Assembly: GCA_021151585.1 (NCBI GenBank)
Contig: JAGKWX010000002.1
Span: 77,778 to 141,777, forward strand
Direction of reading: 5' to 3'
Source of the DNA: Alphaproteobacteria bacterium
GTDB taxonomy: Bacteria; Pseudomonadota; Gammaproteobacteria; JAGOUN01
Length of the DNA: 64,000 nt
Part shown: piece by piece, positions 1-9,697 of the stretch
Position numbering within the stretch: the first letter of the stretch is position 1
Layout of the letters: each line of letters begins with the position of its first letter
The notes under the pieces: model-generated
Databases searched by the model: none
Told to the model about the DNA's origin: nothing
What the model saw: only the letters and a program-made list of their open reading frames with translations
Made by a program: the position numbers and the translations under genes

Positions 1-1
1 C

Positions 2-982
2 GCGTGGAGCTTGATGACCCTGGGTGCCTGGTGCTTGACGAAAGTGACTTTGTGGTCACCAAGAAACAGTAATTTCATTAGTATGTCAGAAGCAACACTG
101 GGAAAACCAGGAAAATACTTAACATGGATAGTCTATGTATTTCTGCTATACAGTTTAATTTGTGCATACTTAGCGGCAAGTGGCGACGTTATAGAATCAC
201 TGTTAAACGCCATTCACATACCGATAACACGCACATGGGCAACGTTGTTGTCCACGGTAGGCATAGGCACCATTATTTACCGTGGTATACGCAGCGTTGA
301 TTTATGCAATCGTGTTTTAATGAGCATTAAATTGCTTATTTGTATAGCACTGATTGCTCTAGTTGCGCCACACGCGCATGTACAGCCACTAGCAACCGAA
401 GGTGATTTTGCATGGCGCGGCTCTGCCTGGCTCGTGATTATTTGTGCATTTGGTTACGCCACCATTATTCCAAGTATTCGAGATTATCTGGATAATAATG
501 CAAAACAACTACAGCGCATTGTGTTAATCGGCAGCACTATCCCACTGATATTGTATTTAATATGGATTGCATTAATTCAAGGAGCCTTATCGCGCTATGG
601 CGCCCATGGGTTGATTGCGATGAATAATTCAAACAATACAAATTCTTTATTAATGCAACAATTAGTATCGATATCACATTGCCCATTACTCGAATCCATG
701 AGCATTGTTTTTATTTCGATTTGTTCAATTACCGGTTTTCTTGGTGTCAGTCTTTGCATGACCGATTTTCTTGCCGATGGCTTAAAGCAAAAAAAAGAAG
801 GTCTGAAAAAATTTGGCATTGTTTGTTTAACATTAGTCCCCAGCACTATTATTGTGATAGTCAAACCATCGCTGTTTATTCAAGCATTAGCCTATGCAGG
901 AATATGCTGCGTATACATTTTGATTATTCTCCCAGTACTGATGTACCTGCGAGCAAAAATATTGAAAATCAACGTGGCTTGA
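2..982 (+). CDS. Aromatic amino-acid permease (HAAAP family), 5' truncated by window edge
   Basis: Integral inner-membrane amino-acid:proton symporter of the tryptophan/tyrosine permease (Mtr/TyrP) type. The reading frame is open to the first bases of the window, so the true start and first helices lie upstream. The visible part carries about nine hydrophobic helices and begins in the TyrP-like stretch around helices 2-3 (W-S-P-R-N-S-N, then LGKPGKYLTW and LLYSLICAYLAASG), which matches the order in this family. The protein ends with a short basic tail. Family assignment is fairly secure from the overall pattern; the substrate (Tyr or Trp) cannot be decided. Small ORF 1004-1336 follows on the same strand after 21 nt. 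Confidence 0.8.
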   Translation, partial: AWSLMTLGAWCLTKVTLWSPRNSNFISMSEATLGKPGKYLTWIVYVFLLYSLICAYLAASGDVIESLLNAIHIPITRTWATLLSTVGIGTIIYRGIRSVDLCNRVLMSIKLLICIALIALVAPHAHVQPLATEGDFAWRGSAWLVIICAFGYATIIPSIRDYLDNNAKQLQRIVLIGSTIPLILYLIWIALIQGALSRYGAHGLIAMNNSNNTNSLLMQQLVSISHCPLLESMSIVFISICSITGFLGVSLCMTDFLADGLKQKKEGLKKFGIVCLTLVPSTIIVIVKPSLFIQALAYAGICCVYILIILPVLMYLRAKILKINVA

Positions 983-1003
983 CTAAGTTAAAAATATTTA
1001 GAG

Positions 1004-1336
1004 ATGCATAAAATGAAATTTTTTTTATTGTTCGTATTGAGTGTGTTTTTCTTGCCGGCGTACAGCACTCACTATTCCTGCGACATATTTAACAACGGAC
1101 AAAAAATCACAACATTACCCGGTGCTGTACCAGATAATAATCGAATTGCTAGTGCCGCAAACCATAATATAACTGATCCCAACATCACACTCGCCTATAC
1201 TTTATGCCAACAAGCGGGGTTTCGACTCATCAACACGCAAGTGGCTATCCCTGGTATGCGCAGCAATTCTAACGTGACTAAAATCCAGCAAACACCTGAT
1301 CCAGCTTGCTCACTAAAGTGTTCACCTATCAGTTAA
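1004..1336 (+). CDS. Small secreted hypothetical protein with signal peptide
   Basis: A 110-aa product starting MHKMKFF; a second ATG at 1013 is equally possible and neither has a clear Shine-Dalgarno site. Residues 4-21 form a basic-hydrophobic signal peptide ending near PAYS-THY, followed by about 85 residues with four cysteines (YSCD, TLCQ, PACS, LKCS), compatible with an exported, disulfide-bonded protein. I do not recognise a family. The frame just past the last cysteines stays open in the +1 frame (TKVFTYQLND...) to a stop near 1380, so the C-terminus might have been altered by a frameshift; this is weak. Confidence 0.5.
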   Translation: MHKMKFFLLFVLSVFFLPAYSTHYSCDIFNNGQKITTLPGAVPDNNRIASAANHNITDPNITLAYTLCQQAGFRLINTQVAIPGMRSNSNVTKIQQTPDPACSLKCSPIS

Positions 1337-1462
1337 ACGATACTAGCACGCCATCGAATACTGACAGACTCATCTATTGATTGCCAGCAACGACTATAGT
1401 TATGCCTCTAGTTTATTGGGTAAAAAAGCACAGTAACGATGCAGAACTCAGGAAGATTATAG

Positions 1463-2104
1463 TTATGCAATGTAATCCTTCAGGGTGATTTCAACGCGGT
1501 AATTCGTATAATCACCAACAACACTATTCAATGCTAAATTCGGTTGATACTGGATTGGATGACCACCACCATAACCTACGGCATAAATCATACGCGCATC
1601 CATATCATGATCCCAAAAATAATTACTTACAACTTGCGCTTGCTTCTCAGTAAGGAAAAGGTCTCGTTCAGATTGCCTTGGCGCAGCGGCATAAGCGGCA
1701 ATACTGATCTTTACTTTATTCATTGGCTGAAGTAATTTCGCGACCTGCTGTAAAATATTGTCACCTGAACTAGAGATTTTCACAGAATAATCAACAAATA
1801 ACTTCTGTGACGGAATAATAATTGTCACATTATCACCCAAGCGCATGACACTGACGCCGCTTGCGCCGAGTGACTGCAATACTGTGGGGTGTTGTGAAAA
1901 TATATAGCCTAAGACACCACCTATGGCAGCCCCCACCCCTGCACTAACAGGAACACTAGCGCCAGATACGCCACCAACAACCGCACCAGTGACAGCGCCC
2001 GCGCCAGCACCTTTGGCTGTCGATGAATCTACACCATTACCTTCTGTCGAGCAGGCTGATAATAAAAATAAACATGAGAACACTATACTATTTAACTTAA
2101 ACAC
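1463..2104 (-). CDS. dotK: Dot/Icm lipoprotein DotK (IcmN), OmpA-like domain
   Basis: Outer-membrane lipoprotein of the type IVB secretion system that is thought to anchor the complex to peptidoglycan. I chose the GTG at 2104 (213 aa): it has GGAG six bases upstream and gives a normal lipoprotein signal with lipobox LLSAC (Cys18). The open frame extends to an ATG at 2161, but that would put 19 non-signal residues in front. After the lipidated Cys comes a glycine-zipper stretch (GAGAGAVTGAVVGGV and AGVGAAIGGVLGY), then an OmpA-type C-terminal domain with ISIAAYAAA, a conserved LTEKQAQVVSNYF helix and AVGYGGGHPI. It lies directly downstream of dotL, the order icmP-icmO-icmN known from Legionella. 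Confidence 0.85.
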   Translation of the reverse strand: MFKLNSIVFSCLFLLSACSTEGNGVDSSTAKGAGAGAVTGAVVGGVSGASVPVSAGVGAAIGGVLGYIFSQHPTVLQSLGASGVSVMRLGDNVTIIIPSQKLFVDYSVKISSSGDNILQQVAKLLQPMNKVKISIAAYAAAPRQSERDLFLTEKQAQVVSNYFWDHDMDARMIYAVGYGGGHPIQYQPNLALNSVVGDYTNYRVEITLKDYIA

Positions 2105-2163
2105 ATCTATCTCCACGATAATCTCAAAGATGCTAATCCTCGCCGGCATGAAACATACCATTG

Positions 2164-4557
2164 TTAATTCTCATCCCCCTGCGCTTGTTTTTCAACCATC
2201 GCTGTTAAGCGCTCTGTAATATCCACTAACTCTGGAACCGATAAACGTACCATAATCGCTGGCGGATACTGAGTCGCTGCTTCCATGCCGTTAGCCACTT
2301 CCAAAGCAATATTATGTGCCTGATTAGCTTTTCGCCCCATCAAACGCTCAATTAATTCAATTTTTTCTCTGACCTGCGACTTCACCAGCAAAGACTTACA
2401 AAACTGATCGTATCGTTCACCAGAGAAGTAGGAGCGCACATTATCTGTTACTTTGACTCTGACAAATATATTTAAGCTCTCAGAAATTTCATCAACCTCT
2501 GGGATACTAACACTCGCCTCATCCATGCCTGGTGACGTGGTAGCAGACTCAGCACGAGGAGGATCGAAGCCATCACAACATGCAAAAAAAGCCGCCACGC
2601 TACGCTCAACACCATTTTTTTTCTTCTGCGCTTCAGAAGAAAATACCTTAACCAGCGCTGAAATCGTATCAGAAGATTCGATAGGCTGATCAAAAATAAC
2701 TGGCTTATCTAATAGCTGTGTAAATTTAATTAATTGCTTTTCTTGCCTCACCAATTCCTTAAGATTTGGCTTATCAACTTTTAAGAAATGATTTAGACGC
2801 ATTCTGTCAGCAATTTTTGGATTGGCGAAAAATGCTCGCGCACGCACAATTTCAGATTTAAAAAACACATGCATCTCACCAACATCTTGATCTTTCAAAT
2901 CTAAAAGATGAATACGAGCACGCTTTTCAGCTGAAGCACTTTTGGTATCTAAATAATTATTCATCATACTTTGTGAATCCGTCTGAAAATGATCCACTTT
3001 AGTTACATAAATTTCACCAGCAGTTTTATTAAAGAAATCCCACGTTTCCGTTGGATCTTCTAACTTCATACAAATCTTGATATTAGTATTTGCACCAATT
3101 GACGCCGCTTCTTCTTTTGATGCTTTTTGAAACGCAGGCAAATCTTGCCCAGCAAAAATTGTCGAAAATCCAAGTGATCGCGCTTGCGCAGGTACAACCG
3201 CAAAACCTTTTACAGCATAATAGCCATACTCATCGAGAATACACATATACGGAGTTGGAGCATTAGTCGGTTTTCTCTGAATAACATCTTGAAAACGACC
3301 CTCGACACTATCTCCCAAACCCGAGGCCATCATTGCACGCAAGGTGGCAATAATAATTTTACCTAAATTTGATAATTCATCTGGAGATTTTTCTAGTGCA
3401 GGCAATAGCACAACAAGAATACGTCGATTCAAAACTACGTCAGCCATGTCTACTTCAGGAACATTGGTACGAATAATATGACTATAGGTATCCGCCAATG
3501 AACCAAATGTTCTAGTCAGCTGCATAGTGATAAAGCCATGTTGCTCTAGCACTTGAGATACTTGTTTGCCTTTATTTTTCGGTGTAAATCCTGGCAAATT
3601 TAGTAGGTAATTATAAATCGGATCCATAACTAATGGCGGGGCATCTGCTATAGAAAAAGGCTCTTGACCATCGACCGGGAATTGCCTATCTAAACAAATT
3701 TGCTCAAGCTTAGGTAAATGAAAATAATTACGAATTGAATTCGCATCTAGCAATAATTTTCCTTGGTCACGAACATATACCAATAATTTCATCAACGCTT
3801 CAACGAAGTTAATTGCTCGGTTTTTCCACATATCTCCATCTGGAGAACCTGATTGACTTTCCCCCATTAAGCTAACAACCAACTGGATTAACATACTGGA
3901 TGAACCACTAGAAAATGGATTCATTGTGTTTGATAACTTGGTTTCTTGAGCGCCAATAATATCACGCGCACCCGTCATAAAATTAATTAGCAAAATATCA
4001 TCTTCGCGCCCCATACTGCGACACATAGAGAAAATCTTTGCATACAGGGAATTATCACCTTTACCATCGACATAAATAAAACCACTACCTTGCATTAACG
4101 CATTAAAAGCAAACGACACTAAAGCTTCTGTCTTACCGCTACCCGTTGATCCAAAAATCAACATATGTGTCCGCATATCATCGTTATTAAACCAAAGTTC
4201 ATCGTTATTTGATTTGGAATTACCAAGAAAACAAATACCACGCGCCACATTAGGCTGCATGCCACCACCAGGTTTCATATCATTATAATCTAATGCTTTT
4301 GAACGAATTGGCATACGAAAAGGCAACGATGCACGTTTAGCCACATACAAACAGTAACAAGACAGAATAAAGCCGAGCAACAAGACGATGTCAGCAATAG
4401 CAGGAAATACACCAGCAAGCGTTGCAAGCACAATAAAAACAATAGAACTTTGTGAGGGCTGTTTTAAAAAATCCCTAATTTTCGTACCAAGCGTACGCGT
4501 ATCCCGCAGGAGTTGCGATGCATCTTGTTCTTGATTTTTTTCTAACCCTCTAATCAT
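2164..4557 (-). CDS. dotL: Type IVB secretion coupling ATPase DotL (IcmO)
   Basis: Inner-membrane VirD4-like coupling protein that recruits effectors to the Dot/Icm channel. At 797 aa it has the usual size of IcmO. Two membrane helices lie at residues 38-73, Walker A GSTGSGKT at 136-143, and a Walker B-like ILDEYGYY near 420. The C-terminal third is the region where DotL proteins bind the DotM/DotN/IcmSW adaptors, and it is divergent in sequence. The start ATG overlaps the dotM stop by one base (TAATG), implying translational coupling. A DotL close to dotM and dotK strongly suggests that the organism has a functional Dot/Icm system, although the other dot/icm genes are outside the window. Confidence 0.95.
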   Translation of the reverse strand: MIRGLEKNQEQDASQLLRDTRTLGTKIRDFLKQPSQSSIVFIVLATLAGVFPAIADIVLLLGFILSCYCLYVAKRASLPFRMPIRSKALDYNDMKPGGGMQPNVARGICFLGNSKSNNDELWFNNDDMRTHMLIFGSTGSGKTEALVSFAFNALMQGSGFIYVDGKGDNSLYAKIFSMCRSMGREDDILLINFMTGARDIIGAQETKLSNTMNPFSSGSSSMLIQLVVSLMGESQSGSPDGDMWKNRAINFVEALMKLLVYVRDQGKLLLDANSIRNYFHLPKLEQICLDRQFPVDGQEPFSIADAPPLVMDPIYNYLLNLPGFTPKNKGKQVSQVLEQHGFITMQLTRTFGSLADTYSHIIRTNVPEVDMADVVLNRRILVVLLPALEKSPDELSNLGKIIIATLRAMMASGLGDSVEGRFQDVIQRKPTNAPTPYMCILDEYGYYAVKGFAVVPAQARSLGFSTIFAGQDLPAFQKASKEEAASIGANTNIKICMKLEDPTETWDFFNKTAGEIYVTKVDHFQTDSQSMMNNYLDTKSASAEKRARIHLLDLKDQDVGEMHVFFKSEIVRARAFFANPKIADRMRLNHFLKVDKPNLKELVRQEKQLIKFTQLLDKPVIFDQPIESSDTISALVKVFSSEAQKKKNGVERSVAAFFACCDGFDPPRAESATTSPGMDEASVSIPEVDEISESLNIFVRVKVTDNVRSYFSGERYDQFCKSLLVKSQVREKIELIERLMGRKANQAHNIALEVANGMEAATQYPPAIMVRLSVPELVDITERLTAMVEKQAQGDEN

Positions 4558-5690
4558 TATCTCATCTCATCTTCGTCGCGGTGGTAAGTAATTTCGGTCA
4601 ATGCAGACTCTAACGCTAACGTGGCTGTTTCTACCATGGGCAACACTGATTTCCGACCTAATTCTTTTTCAGCCAACCAATGCGCAAAGACACCCGCCGA
4701 TTCACAAACCGGTGTTCGACGACCAATACAATTCAAGACAAACCATGCTTTTCTATCGACCGGTTTCAACCACAAAAAATCTGAACTACTCAATACGCCA
4801 TCATAACGCGCCAATTCCAACATCGAGGCCATGACAGTCAGTTCATACGCATGAGACTCAATCACCATGTTCACGCTTTTTTTGTTAAGATATTTGCGAC
4901 ATAGTGCCAATGGATGTTCGCAATGAGTCGTATTTTTCACCGGATCAAAATTATTCGATAATTCTGCCAACACGGCGTAAGCGAGATCGCGATCACCATG
5001 TGCTTTTGCAGCGAACACCCCAAATAAAGCCTGCAAATAAGGAGGCAGCGCTTCACAACCACGCCACAATCTACCTAGCTGCAGAGTAAATAAGGCCATT
5101 GCCTTACCTTTATCTAATCTTGCGACTATACGTTTATGCCTTAATAATTCATCTTCGAGCGGCATAACCTCTTCTTCAATAATGAGTTGCTTTTGTTTAG
5201 CAAAATCCATTGGTGTCAATGACATCGCCCAGGGGCCTTTACGAATATCGACATTAATTAAATCAAGCGTTGTGACCGGTTTAATTTGCGGCCAGATATC
5301 TTGTTGTGCTGTTGCCAAATCTTTCATATTGTAAGAACGACGATAGCCAGTCGCAGAAGCACTTTTATAAATCATTATCGCTAACAACAACAAGATAACT
5401 ATGCAAGGAATAGCAATATACTTACCCACACTAGATGCGATATATTGTGCCTGTACAAATGTCACGCTAACAGGTGCAACAGTTGAAGCATAACGGTTAA
5501 CTAAGTCTAGCTTAGAAGTAAATAAGCCTATAACGGACATTTCTAGGACTTTAAACTTCAAAAAGACCAGCATAATGTACGCATGCAAGAAATACCAAAT
5601 AATGCCGCCAACAATGCACAGCGTCAACATGATCCATAAAGGACCGAGTGAATTATCCGGCTGTTGGCCGCCGCCGCCTCCTGGTGCCAT
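4557..5690 (-). CDS. dotM: Type IVB coupling-complex protein DotM (IcmP)
   Basis: Membrane partner of DotL in the Dot/Icm coupling complex; in Legionella its cytosolic domain recognises acidic Glu-rich effector signals. The 377-aa product starts with a Pro/Gly-rich tip (GGGGQQPDNS), a membrane helix at about 17-41 and another at about 90-110 (IAIPCIVILLLLAIMIY). The remaining soluble domain contains the family-typical RRSYNMKDLATAQQ and NVDIRKGPWAMSLTPM stretches. First gene of the dotM-dotL-dotK run. The start lies 181 nt from dksA, so its promoter is presumably in 5691-5871. Confidence 0.93.
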   Translation of the reverse strand: MAPGGGGGQQPDNSLGPLWIMLTLCIVGGIIWYFLHAYIMLVFLKFKVLEMSVIGLFTSKLDLVNRYASTVAPVSVTFVQAQYIASSVGKYIAIPCIVILLLLAIMIYKSASATGYRRSYNMKDLATAQQDIWPQIKPVTTLDLINVDIRKGPWAMSLTPMDFAKQKQLIIEEEVMPLEDELLRHKRIVARLDKGKAMALFTLQLGRLWRGCEALPPYLQALFGVFAAKAHGDRDLAYAVLAELSNNFDPVKNTTHCEHPLALCRKYLNKKSVNMVIESHAYELTVMASMLELARYDGVLSSSDFLWLKPVDRKAWFVLNCIGRRTPVCESAGVFAHWLAEKELGRKSVLPMVETATLALESALTEITYHRDEDEMR

Positions 5691-5784
5691 AGAAACATCA
5701 CTCTATTTATTCATCGTGGATTTATGGTGCCATAAATGAGGGGGAATTGACAATTATCTTTATTCCAAACTCAGCGTTCCAAGG

Positions 5785-5804
5785 GGGCGACCATCGGATC
5801 GCCC
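5785..5804 (-). terminator. Short GC hairpin between dksA and dotM
   Basis: GGGCGA and TCGCCC form a perfect 6-bp stem around an 8-nt loop in the gap downstream of dksA and upstream of dotM. There is no U-tract, so it may be a weak terminator or an mRNA leader structure; function is inferred from position only. Confidence 0.3.
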
Positions 5805-5871
5805 GCTATTAACCTGAATTCAGACCTGATAACCTGCTATATTCGCTGAATTCAGTCAATTTAACATTAAA

Positions 5872-6735
5872 TTATTGCCCGCCAGCCTGCTTTTGTCGCA
5901 TTTCAGCCAACGTTTTACAATCAATACATAATGTCGCTGTAGGGCGCGCCTCTAAGCGTCGAATCCCAATATCCACGCCACATTCTTCGCAATAACCATA
6001 TTCGCCATCACGTAATCGTTTCAACGCCTCGTCAATATCAGCAACTAAATCTGCTTCACGATCTCGCGCTTTCAGTTCTAGGTTAAATTCTTCTTCTTGT
6101 GTCGCACGGTCATTCAAATCAGCAAAATGTTTAGGCTCATCCTTAAGGTGCGAGACAGCTGTGTCAATTTTAGACGATAAAGTGGCGCGCCATACGTGCA
6201 ACAATTCTTTAAAATAGGCTTGCTGAGTCTCACTCATATAATCTTCTTCTGTAGAAATAATGTAAGGTTTCAAACCGAGCGACTCCGCATGCCCAACACT
6301 AGTTCGCGACTTGGTTGGCGCTGAAGCGAACGCATGCTCGGCCACAGCGTGAGCTGATGACTCTGCATCCGGTATCACTGAGCTTGTTTTTTCTGACGCT
6401 GTACCCTGAAACTCGCTAGACACAACAGAAATTGACTTAAGATTATCAGCATCTTGGTTAACAAAAGGTTTGGTTAATACTGTTTTTTTAGAAGACTTGC
6501 TACTGACTTTCTCTGGCGCGACTGTCGCACGAGATTGATCAGCCGTAGTAATCGACTTAGAGCTTGTTTTTGCTGAATTTTTAACCATATTTTCTGGCCC
6601 GGCGTTAGATACCGTCGATTGCACTAGCACTCTAGCTTTAGGAGACGCTGCCACAGCAGGTTTCGCCGTTTTTTTATCGCCTGCTTTTGTTATGACTTTG
6701 CTCGTTTTAACAACTGCTTTTGCTGTATTCGGCAT
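5872..6735 (-). CDS. dksA: RNA polymerase-binding factor DksA with long N-terminal extension
   Basis: Transcription factor that enters the secondary channel of RNA polymerase and potentiates ppGpp. The C-terminal ~140 residues match DksA closely: YMSETQQAYF start region, coiled-coil tip ADLNDRATQEEEF, and a four-cysteine zinc site (C249, C252, C270, C273; CEECG and CIDCK) with IRRLEARPTA. The product is 287 aa, about twice the 151 aa of E. coli DksA. The extra ~140 N-terminal residues are low-complexity, rich in Lys/Ala/Ser/Thr and positively charged at the start, resembling histone-H1-like tails. An ATG inside at the YMSETQQAYF segment would give a standard-length DksA, so the long form depends on the upstream ATG at 6735. 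Confidence 0.93.
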   Translation of the reverse strand: MPNTAKAVVKTSKVITKAGDKKTAKPAVAASPKARVLVQSTVSNAGPENMVKNSAKTSSKSITTADQSRATVAPEKVSSKSSKKTVLTKPFVNQDADNLKSISVVSSEFQGTASEKTSSVIPDAESSAHAVAEHAFASAPTKSRTSVGHAESLGLKPYIISTEEDYMSETQQAYFKELLHVWRATLSSKIDTAVSHLKDEPKHFADLNDRATQEEEFNLELKARDREADLVADIDEALKRLRDGEYGYCEECGVDIGIRRLEARPTATLCIDCKTLAEMRQKQAGGQ

Positions 6736-6856
6736 AATGTATTCCTAAGGTAAAAAAGTTGGCACCCTCTATAGCAGACTTTTGCTATAAAAACAAATTC
6801 TATACGCATATATTTTATGCTAATATGATAAAAATAGCGATTTAGAGGAAGGAAAC

Positions 6857-7450
6857 ATGTTTAAAATACGCGCTCAAGTCTTATGTTCATTGTTATTTTT
6901 GACCTCATCATTAGCTCTGGCCTCATCAGAGGAAGGCTTTTATCTCGGTGTTAACGCAATTGATGGTCAGATTGATATCAACAACGTTACCGTTAATGGA
7001 ACAAGCTACACTCCTGAAAACAATAATTCCTTTGGCGGCGGATTGAGCTATGGTTTTAATGTATCAAAAAATGTTGCTTTAGATGGCGCTTTTGATGGCT
7101 TTAATGTAGTAGATTTCAACGGCACTAATGCCCCAAATCAACAATACTGGTTCAGCTATTTAGCCGTTAAGCCTATGGTGGATTTTTGGAAATTTAATGC
7201 CTTTTTTAGCGTTGGCGCTGCTTACGTGCACGTATCTCAGAATAATTCAGGCAATACTGAAGACACAACAAATTCAATGGTCAGACCTTATGGTAGCGTT
7301 GGACTCGGATTTAATTTCAGCCCAAGCACAGAATTAGCTCTTTCTATCAACCGCATTCAAGATACTAACACTCCGATCACATTCGGCATGCTAACGTTGA
7401 CTTATCATTTTGTTACACACTATGAAGATTCAGGTTTTTTGGCTGATTGA
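6857..7450 (+). CDS. Outer-membrane beta-barrel protein (OMP_b-brl type)
   Basis: A 197-aa exported protein with a clear signal peptide (residues 1-~23, ending LALAS) and alternating hydrophobic/polar beta-strand pattern with GGGLSYGFNVSKNVALDGAF, FFSVGAAYVHV and GSVGLGFNFSP, typical of small eight-stranded barrels of the OmpW/OprF-N/PagL-like group. A good ribosome site (GAGGAAGG) sits six to seven bases before the ATG. The C-terminus ends in a short hydrophilic tail (HYEDSGFLAD) rather than a terminal aromatic, which is unusual for BAM substrates. Role unknown; probably a structural or host-contact surface protein. Convergent with prmC. Confidence 0.7.
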   Translation: MFKIRAQVLCSLLFLTSSLALASSEEGFYLGVNAIDGQIDINNVTVNGTSYTPENNNSFGGGLSYGFNVSKNVALDGAFDGFNVVDFNGTNAPNQQYWFSYLAVKPMVDFWKFNAFFSVGAAYVHVSQNNSGNTEDTTNSMVRPYGSVGLGFNFSPSTELALSINRIQDTNTPITFGMLTLTYHFVTHYEDSGFLAD

Positions 7451-7484
7451 TAAAACATTAAATCTAGCGCATAGAAGCTGATGC

Positions 7485-7518
7485 CCCTGCATAAACTCAA
7501 ATCTGAGTTTATGCAGGG
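7485..7518. terminator. Perfect 15-bp hairpin between convergent genes
   Basis: CCCTGCATAAACTCA, a four-base loop AATC and TGAGTTTATGCAGGG form a perfect 15-bp stem in the 109-nt gap between the convergent outer-membrane gene and prmC. It lacks a U-tract on either strand. Most likely a bidirectional transcript-end stabilising hairpin or terminator. Confidence 0.6.
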
Positions 7519-7559
7519 TAAGTGTGGTCGAAGTTAAGCCATAATACGCCATATTAGCC

Positions 7560-8432
7560 TTATATAAAACTTGCGCGCGTCACCCTATCCAAGCCTTGTA
7601 AATCTTGAACAGTCTCAATAGATGCATAATTATAAGACTCAAACAAGGCTTTGAGACTGCCTCCTTGTGCACAACCATGCTCTATCAACAAATACCCACC
7701 TGATTTTAAATAATCACGCGCATCAGCAATGATTTTTTCAATATCAGCCAAGCCGTTATTGTCTGCAACTAAAGCACTACGTGGTTCATAACGAATTTCC
7801 TCATAAATTAAATGAGGGTCCTGTTTATCAAGATAAGGCGGGTTACTAACAATAATATCAAACTTACCATGGACATTTGACAGCCAATCGCTGTGCACAA
7901 ACGTCACATTATGAATAGAATTTTTTTCAGCATTACTTTGAGCAACACGCAATGCTTGCAAAGAAATATCAGTAGCCGTTATATGCCAATGTGGATGTTC
8001 TTTCGCTAGCGCCAATGCTATAGCGCCCGAACCCGTGCCAAGATCAAGGCAGCGCACCAACTCTAAACGTGTAGCCAGAGCAGACGAAAAATATTCGCCT
8101 CTGCAAAGAGATAAAATCAACTCTACTAACAACTCCGTTTCTGGCCGCGGGATCAATGTGTGTTCATTTACCTGAAGTTGCAAGTTCCAAAATTCTTTTT
8201 GGCCTAACAAATAAGCAATAGGAATTTGTTGTTGCCGTTTTGCAATCAATCTTTGCCATTGTTGATGCTGGGTCTGTGTTAACACTAAGTCATGATGTGA
8301 AAATAAATAAGTACGATCTTGTTGCAAAACATGACACAACAACAACTCCGCATCTAAATGCGGGGTTGTCGAATTATTTCTCAATACAAACGTTGCTTGA
8401 TTAAGAAGGTTTTTTATGCTCATTTCTTTCAT
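7560..8432 (-). CDS. prmC: Peptide chain release factor glutamine methyltransferase PrmC
   Basis: SAM-dependent methyltransferase that N5-methylates the Gln of the GGQ motif in RF1/RF2. The N-terminal helical domain carries DAELLLCHVLQ and FWNLQLQVNEHTLIPRPETELLVE, followed by the SAM fold (DLGTGSGAIALALA) and the signature substrate motif NPPY. I take the ATG at 8432 (290 aa), with GGAA seven bases upstream; the open frame reaches 8462. An ATG at 8423 is also possible. It follows prfA, its substrate gene, on the same strand after a gap of about 170 nt that shows no gene. Confidence 0.93.
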   Translation of the reverse strand: MKEMSIKNLLNQATFVLRNNSTTPHLDAELLLCHVLQQDRTYLFSHHDLVLTQTQHQQWQRLIAKRQQQIPIAYLLGQKEFWNLQLQVNEHTLIPRPETELLVELILSLCRGEYFSSALATRLELVRCLDLGTGSGAIALALAKEHPHWHITATDISLQALRVAQSNAEKNSIHNVTFVHSDWLSNVHGKFDIIVSNPPYLDKQDPHLIYEEIRYEPRSALVADNNGLADIEKIIADARDYLKSGGYLLIEHGCAQGGSLKALFESYNYASIETVQDLQGLDRVTRASFI

Positions 8433-8605
8433 CGTAAATTCCACAGTTAACACCTGCCACACAAGCTTAACGCAGTGAATCTAGGCTTATAAAAAAATGC
8501 ATAAGAAAGTCATGCAAGAACCCATTACCGACATCTCTTGTTATTCCTGATCACTTTATTTTGGATATGTTATAAAGCAACTCTATGCGCAAAGATTGCC
8601 TTATG

Positions 8606-9697
8606 TTATCGCTGCTCATCCGCTAGCGCCGCTAGCAAGTCGGCTTGATGCTCACGCACCAAAGGATCAATAACCTCGCCAAGATTACCTTCCATAATAG
8701 TACTTAATTTATATAAGGTTAAATTAATACGATGATCAGTAAGACGACCTTGAGGGAAATTGTATGTGCGAATGCGCTCTGAACGATCACCGCTGCCCAC
8801 TAAATTGCGCCGCGTATCTGAAATTTCTTTTTTTTGCTTTTCCTGCTCAACGAGCATAATTTTTGATTGCAACATCGCCATCGCTTTAGCACGATTTTTA
8901 TGTTGTGAGCGCTCATCCTGACACTCAACGACTATGCCCGTTGGAATGTGAGTAATACGAATAGCGGAATCTGTAGTATTCACGTGCTGGCCGCCCGCAC
9001 CTGAAGAACGATAAGTATCTACTTTTAAATCGGCAGGATTAATATTGATTTCATCTAGTTCTTCCGCCTCAGGCATCACCGCAACCGTACAAGCAGACGT
9101 ATGAATCCGACCTTGCGATTCTGTTTCAGGGACGCGCTGCACACGATGGCCACCAGATTCAAATTTTAATTTAGAATAAACATCATCACCACTAATACGC
9201 AATACAATTTCTTTATATCCACCATGCTCACCAGGACTGGAATTGACGATTTCTGCTCGCCAACCCATACACTCCGTATAACGAATATACATACGACTTA
9301 AATCACCCGCAAAAATTGCCGCCTCATCACCCCCAGTGCCGGCCCGAACTTCTAAATAAATATTACGCCTATCATTAGGATCACGCGGCAATAATAACAA
9401 CTGTAATTCTTCACCCAATTGCTCTTTACGTTTTTTAGCTTCCGGAAGCTCGACTTCAGCCATTTCTTTTAATTCAGGATCACTCTCAAGCAACATTTCT
9501 TCTAACCCAGCAATATCATCATCACAACGCTGATACTGCCTATAAACATCGACTAAGGGCTGTAACTGTGAATATTCTTTTGAAAAATCACGAAATTTGT
9601 TTTGATCACCAACAACTTCTGCAGTACTCAAAAGATGACCGAGCTCTTCGTGACGCTCAAGCAAATGATCTAGTTTTTTTTGTAAAGATTCTCTCAT
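8606..9697 (-). CDS. prfA: Peptide chain release factor 1 (RF1)
   Basis: Recognises UAA/UAG stop codons on the ribosome and triggers peptide release. At 363 aa it is standard length. The stop-recognition tripeptide P-E-T is at 190-192 and the catalytic G-G-Q at 235-237 within [10 protein letters not shown]. Its ATG overlaps the hemA stop by one base, the hemA-prfA-prmC order common in gammaproteobacteria, so translation is probably coupled. Confidence 0.97.
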   Translation of the reverse strand: MRESLQKKLDHLLERHEELGHLLSTAEVVGDQNKFRDFSKEYSQLQPLVDVYRQYQRCDDDIAGLEEMLLESDPELKEMAEVELPEAKKRKEQLGEELQLLLLPRDPNDRRNIYLEVRAGTGGDEAAIFAGDLSRMYIRYTECMGWRAEIVNSSPGEHGGYKEIVLRISGDDVYSKLKFESGGHRVQRVPETESQGRIHTSACTVAVMPEAEELDEININPADLKVDTYRSSGAGGQHVNTTDSAIRITHIPTGIVVECQDERSQHKNRAKAMAMLQSKIMLVEQEKQKKEISDTRRNLVGSGDRSERIRTYNFPQGRLTDHRINLTLYKLSTIMEGNLGEVIDPLVREHQADLLAALADEQR

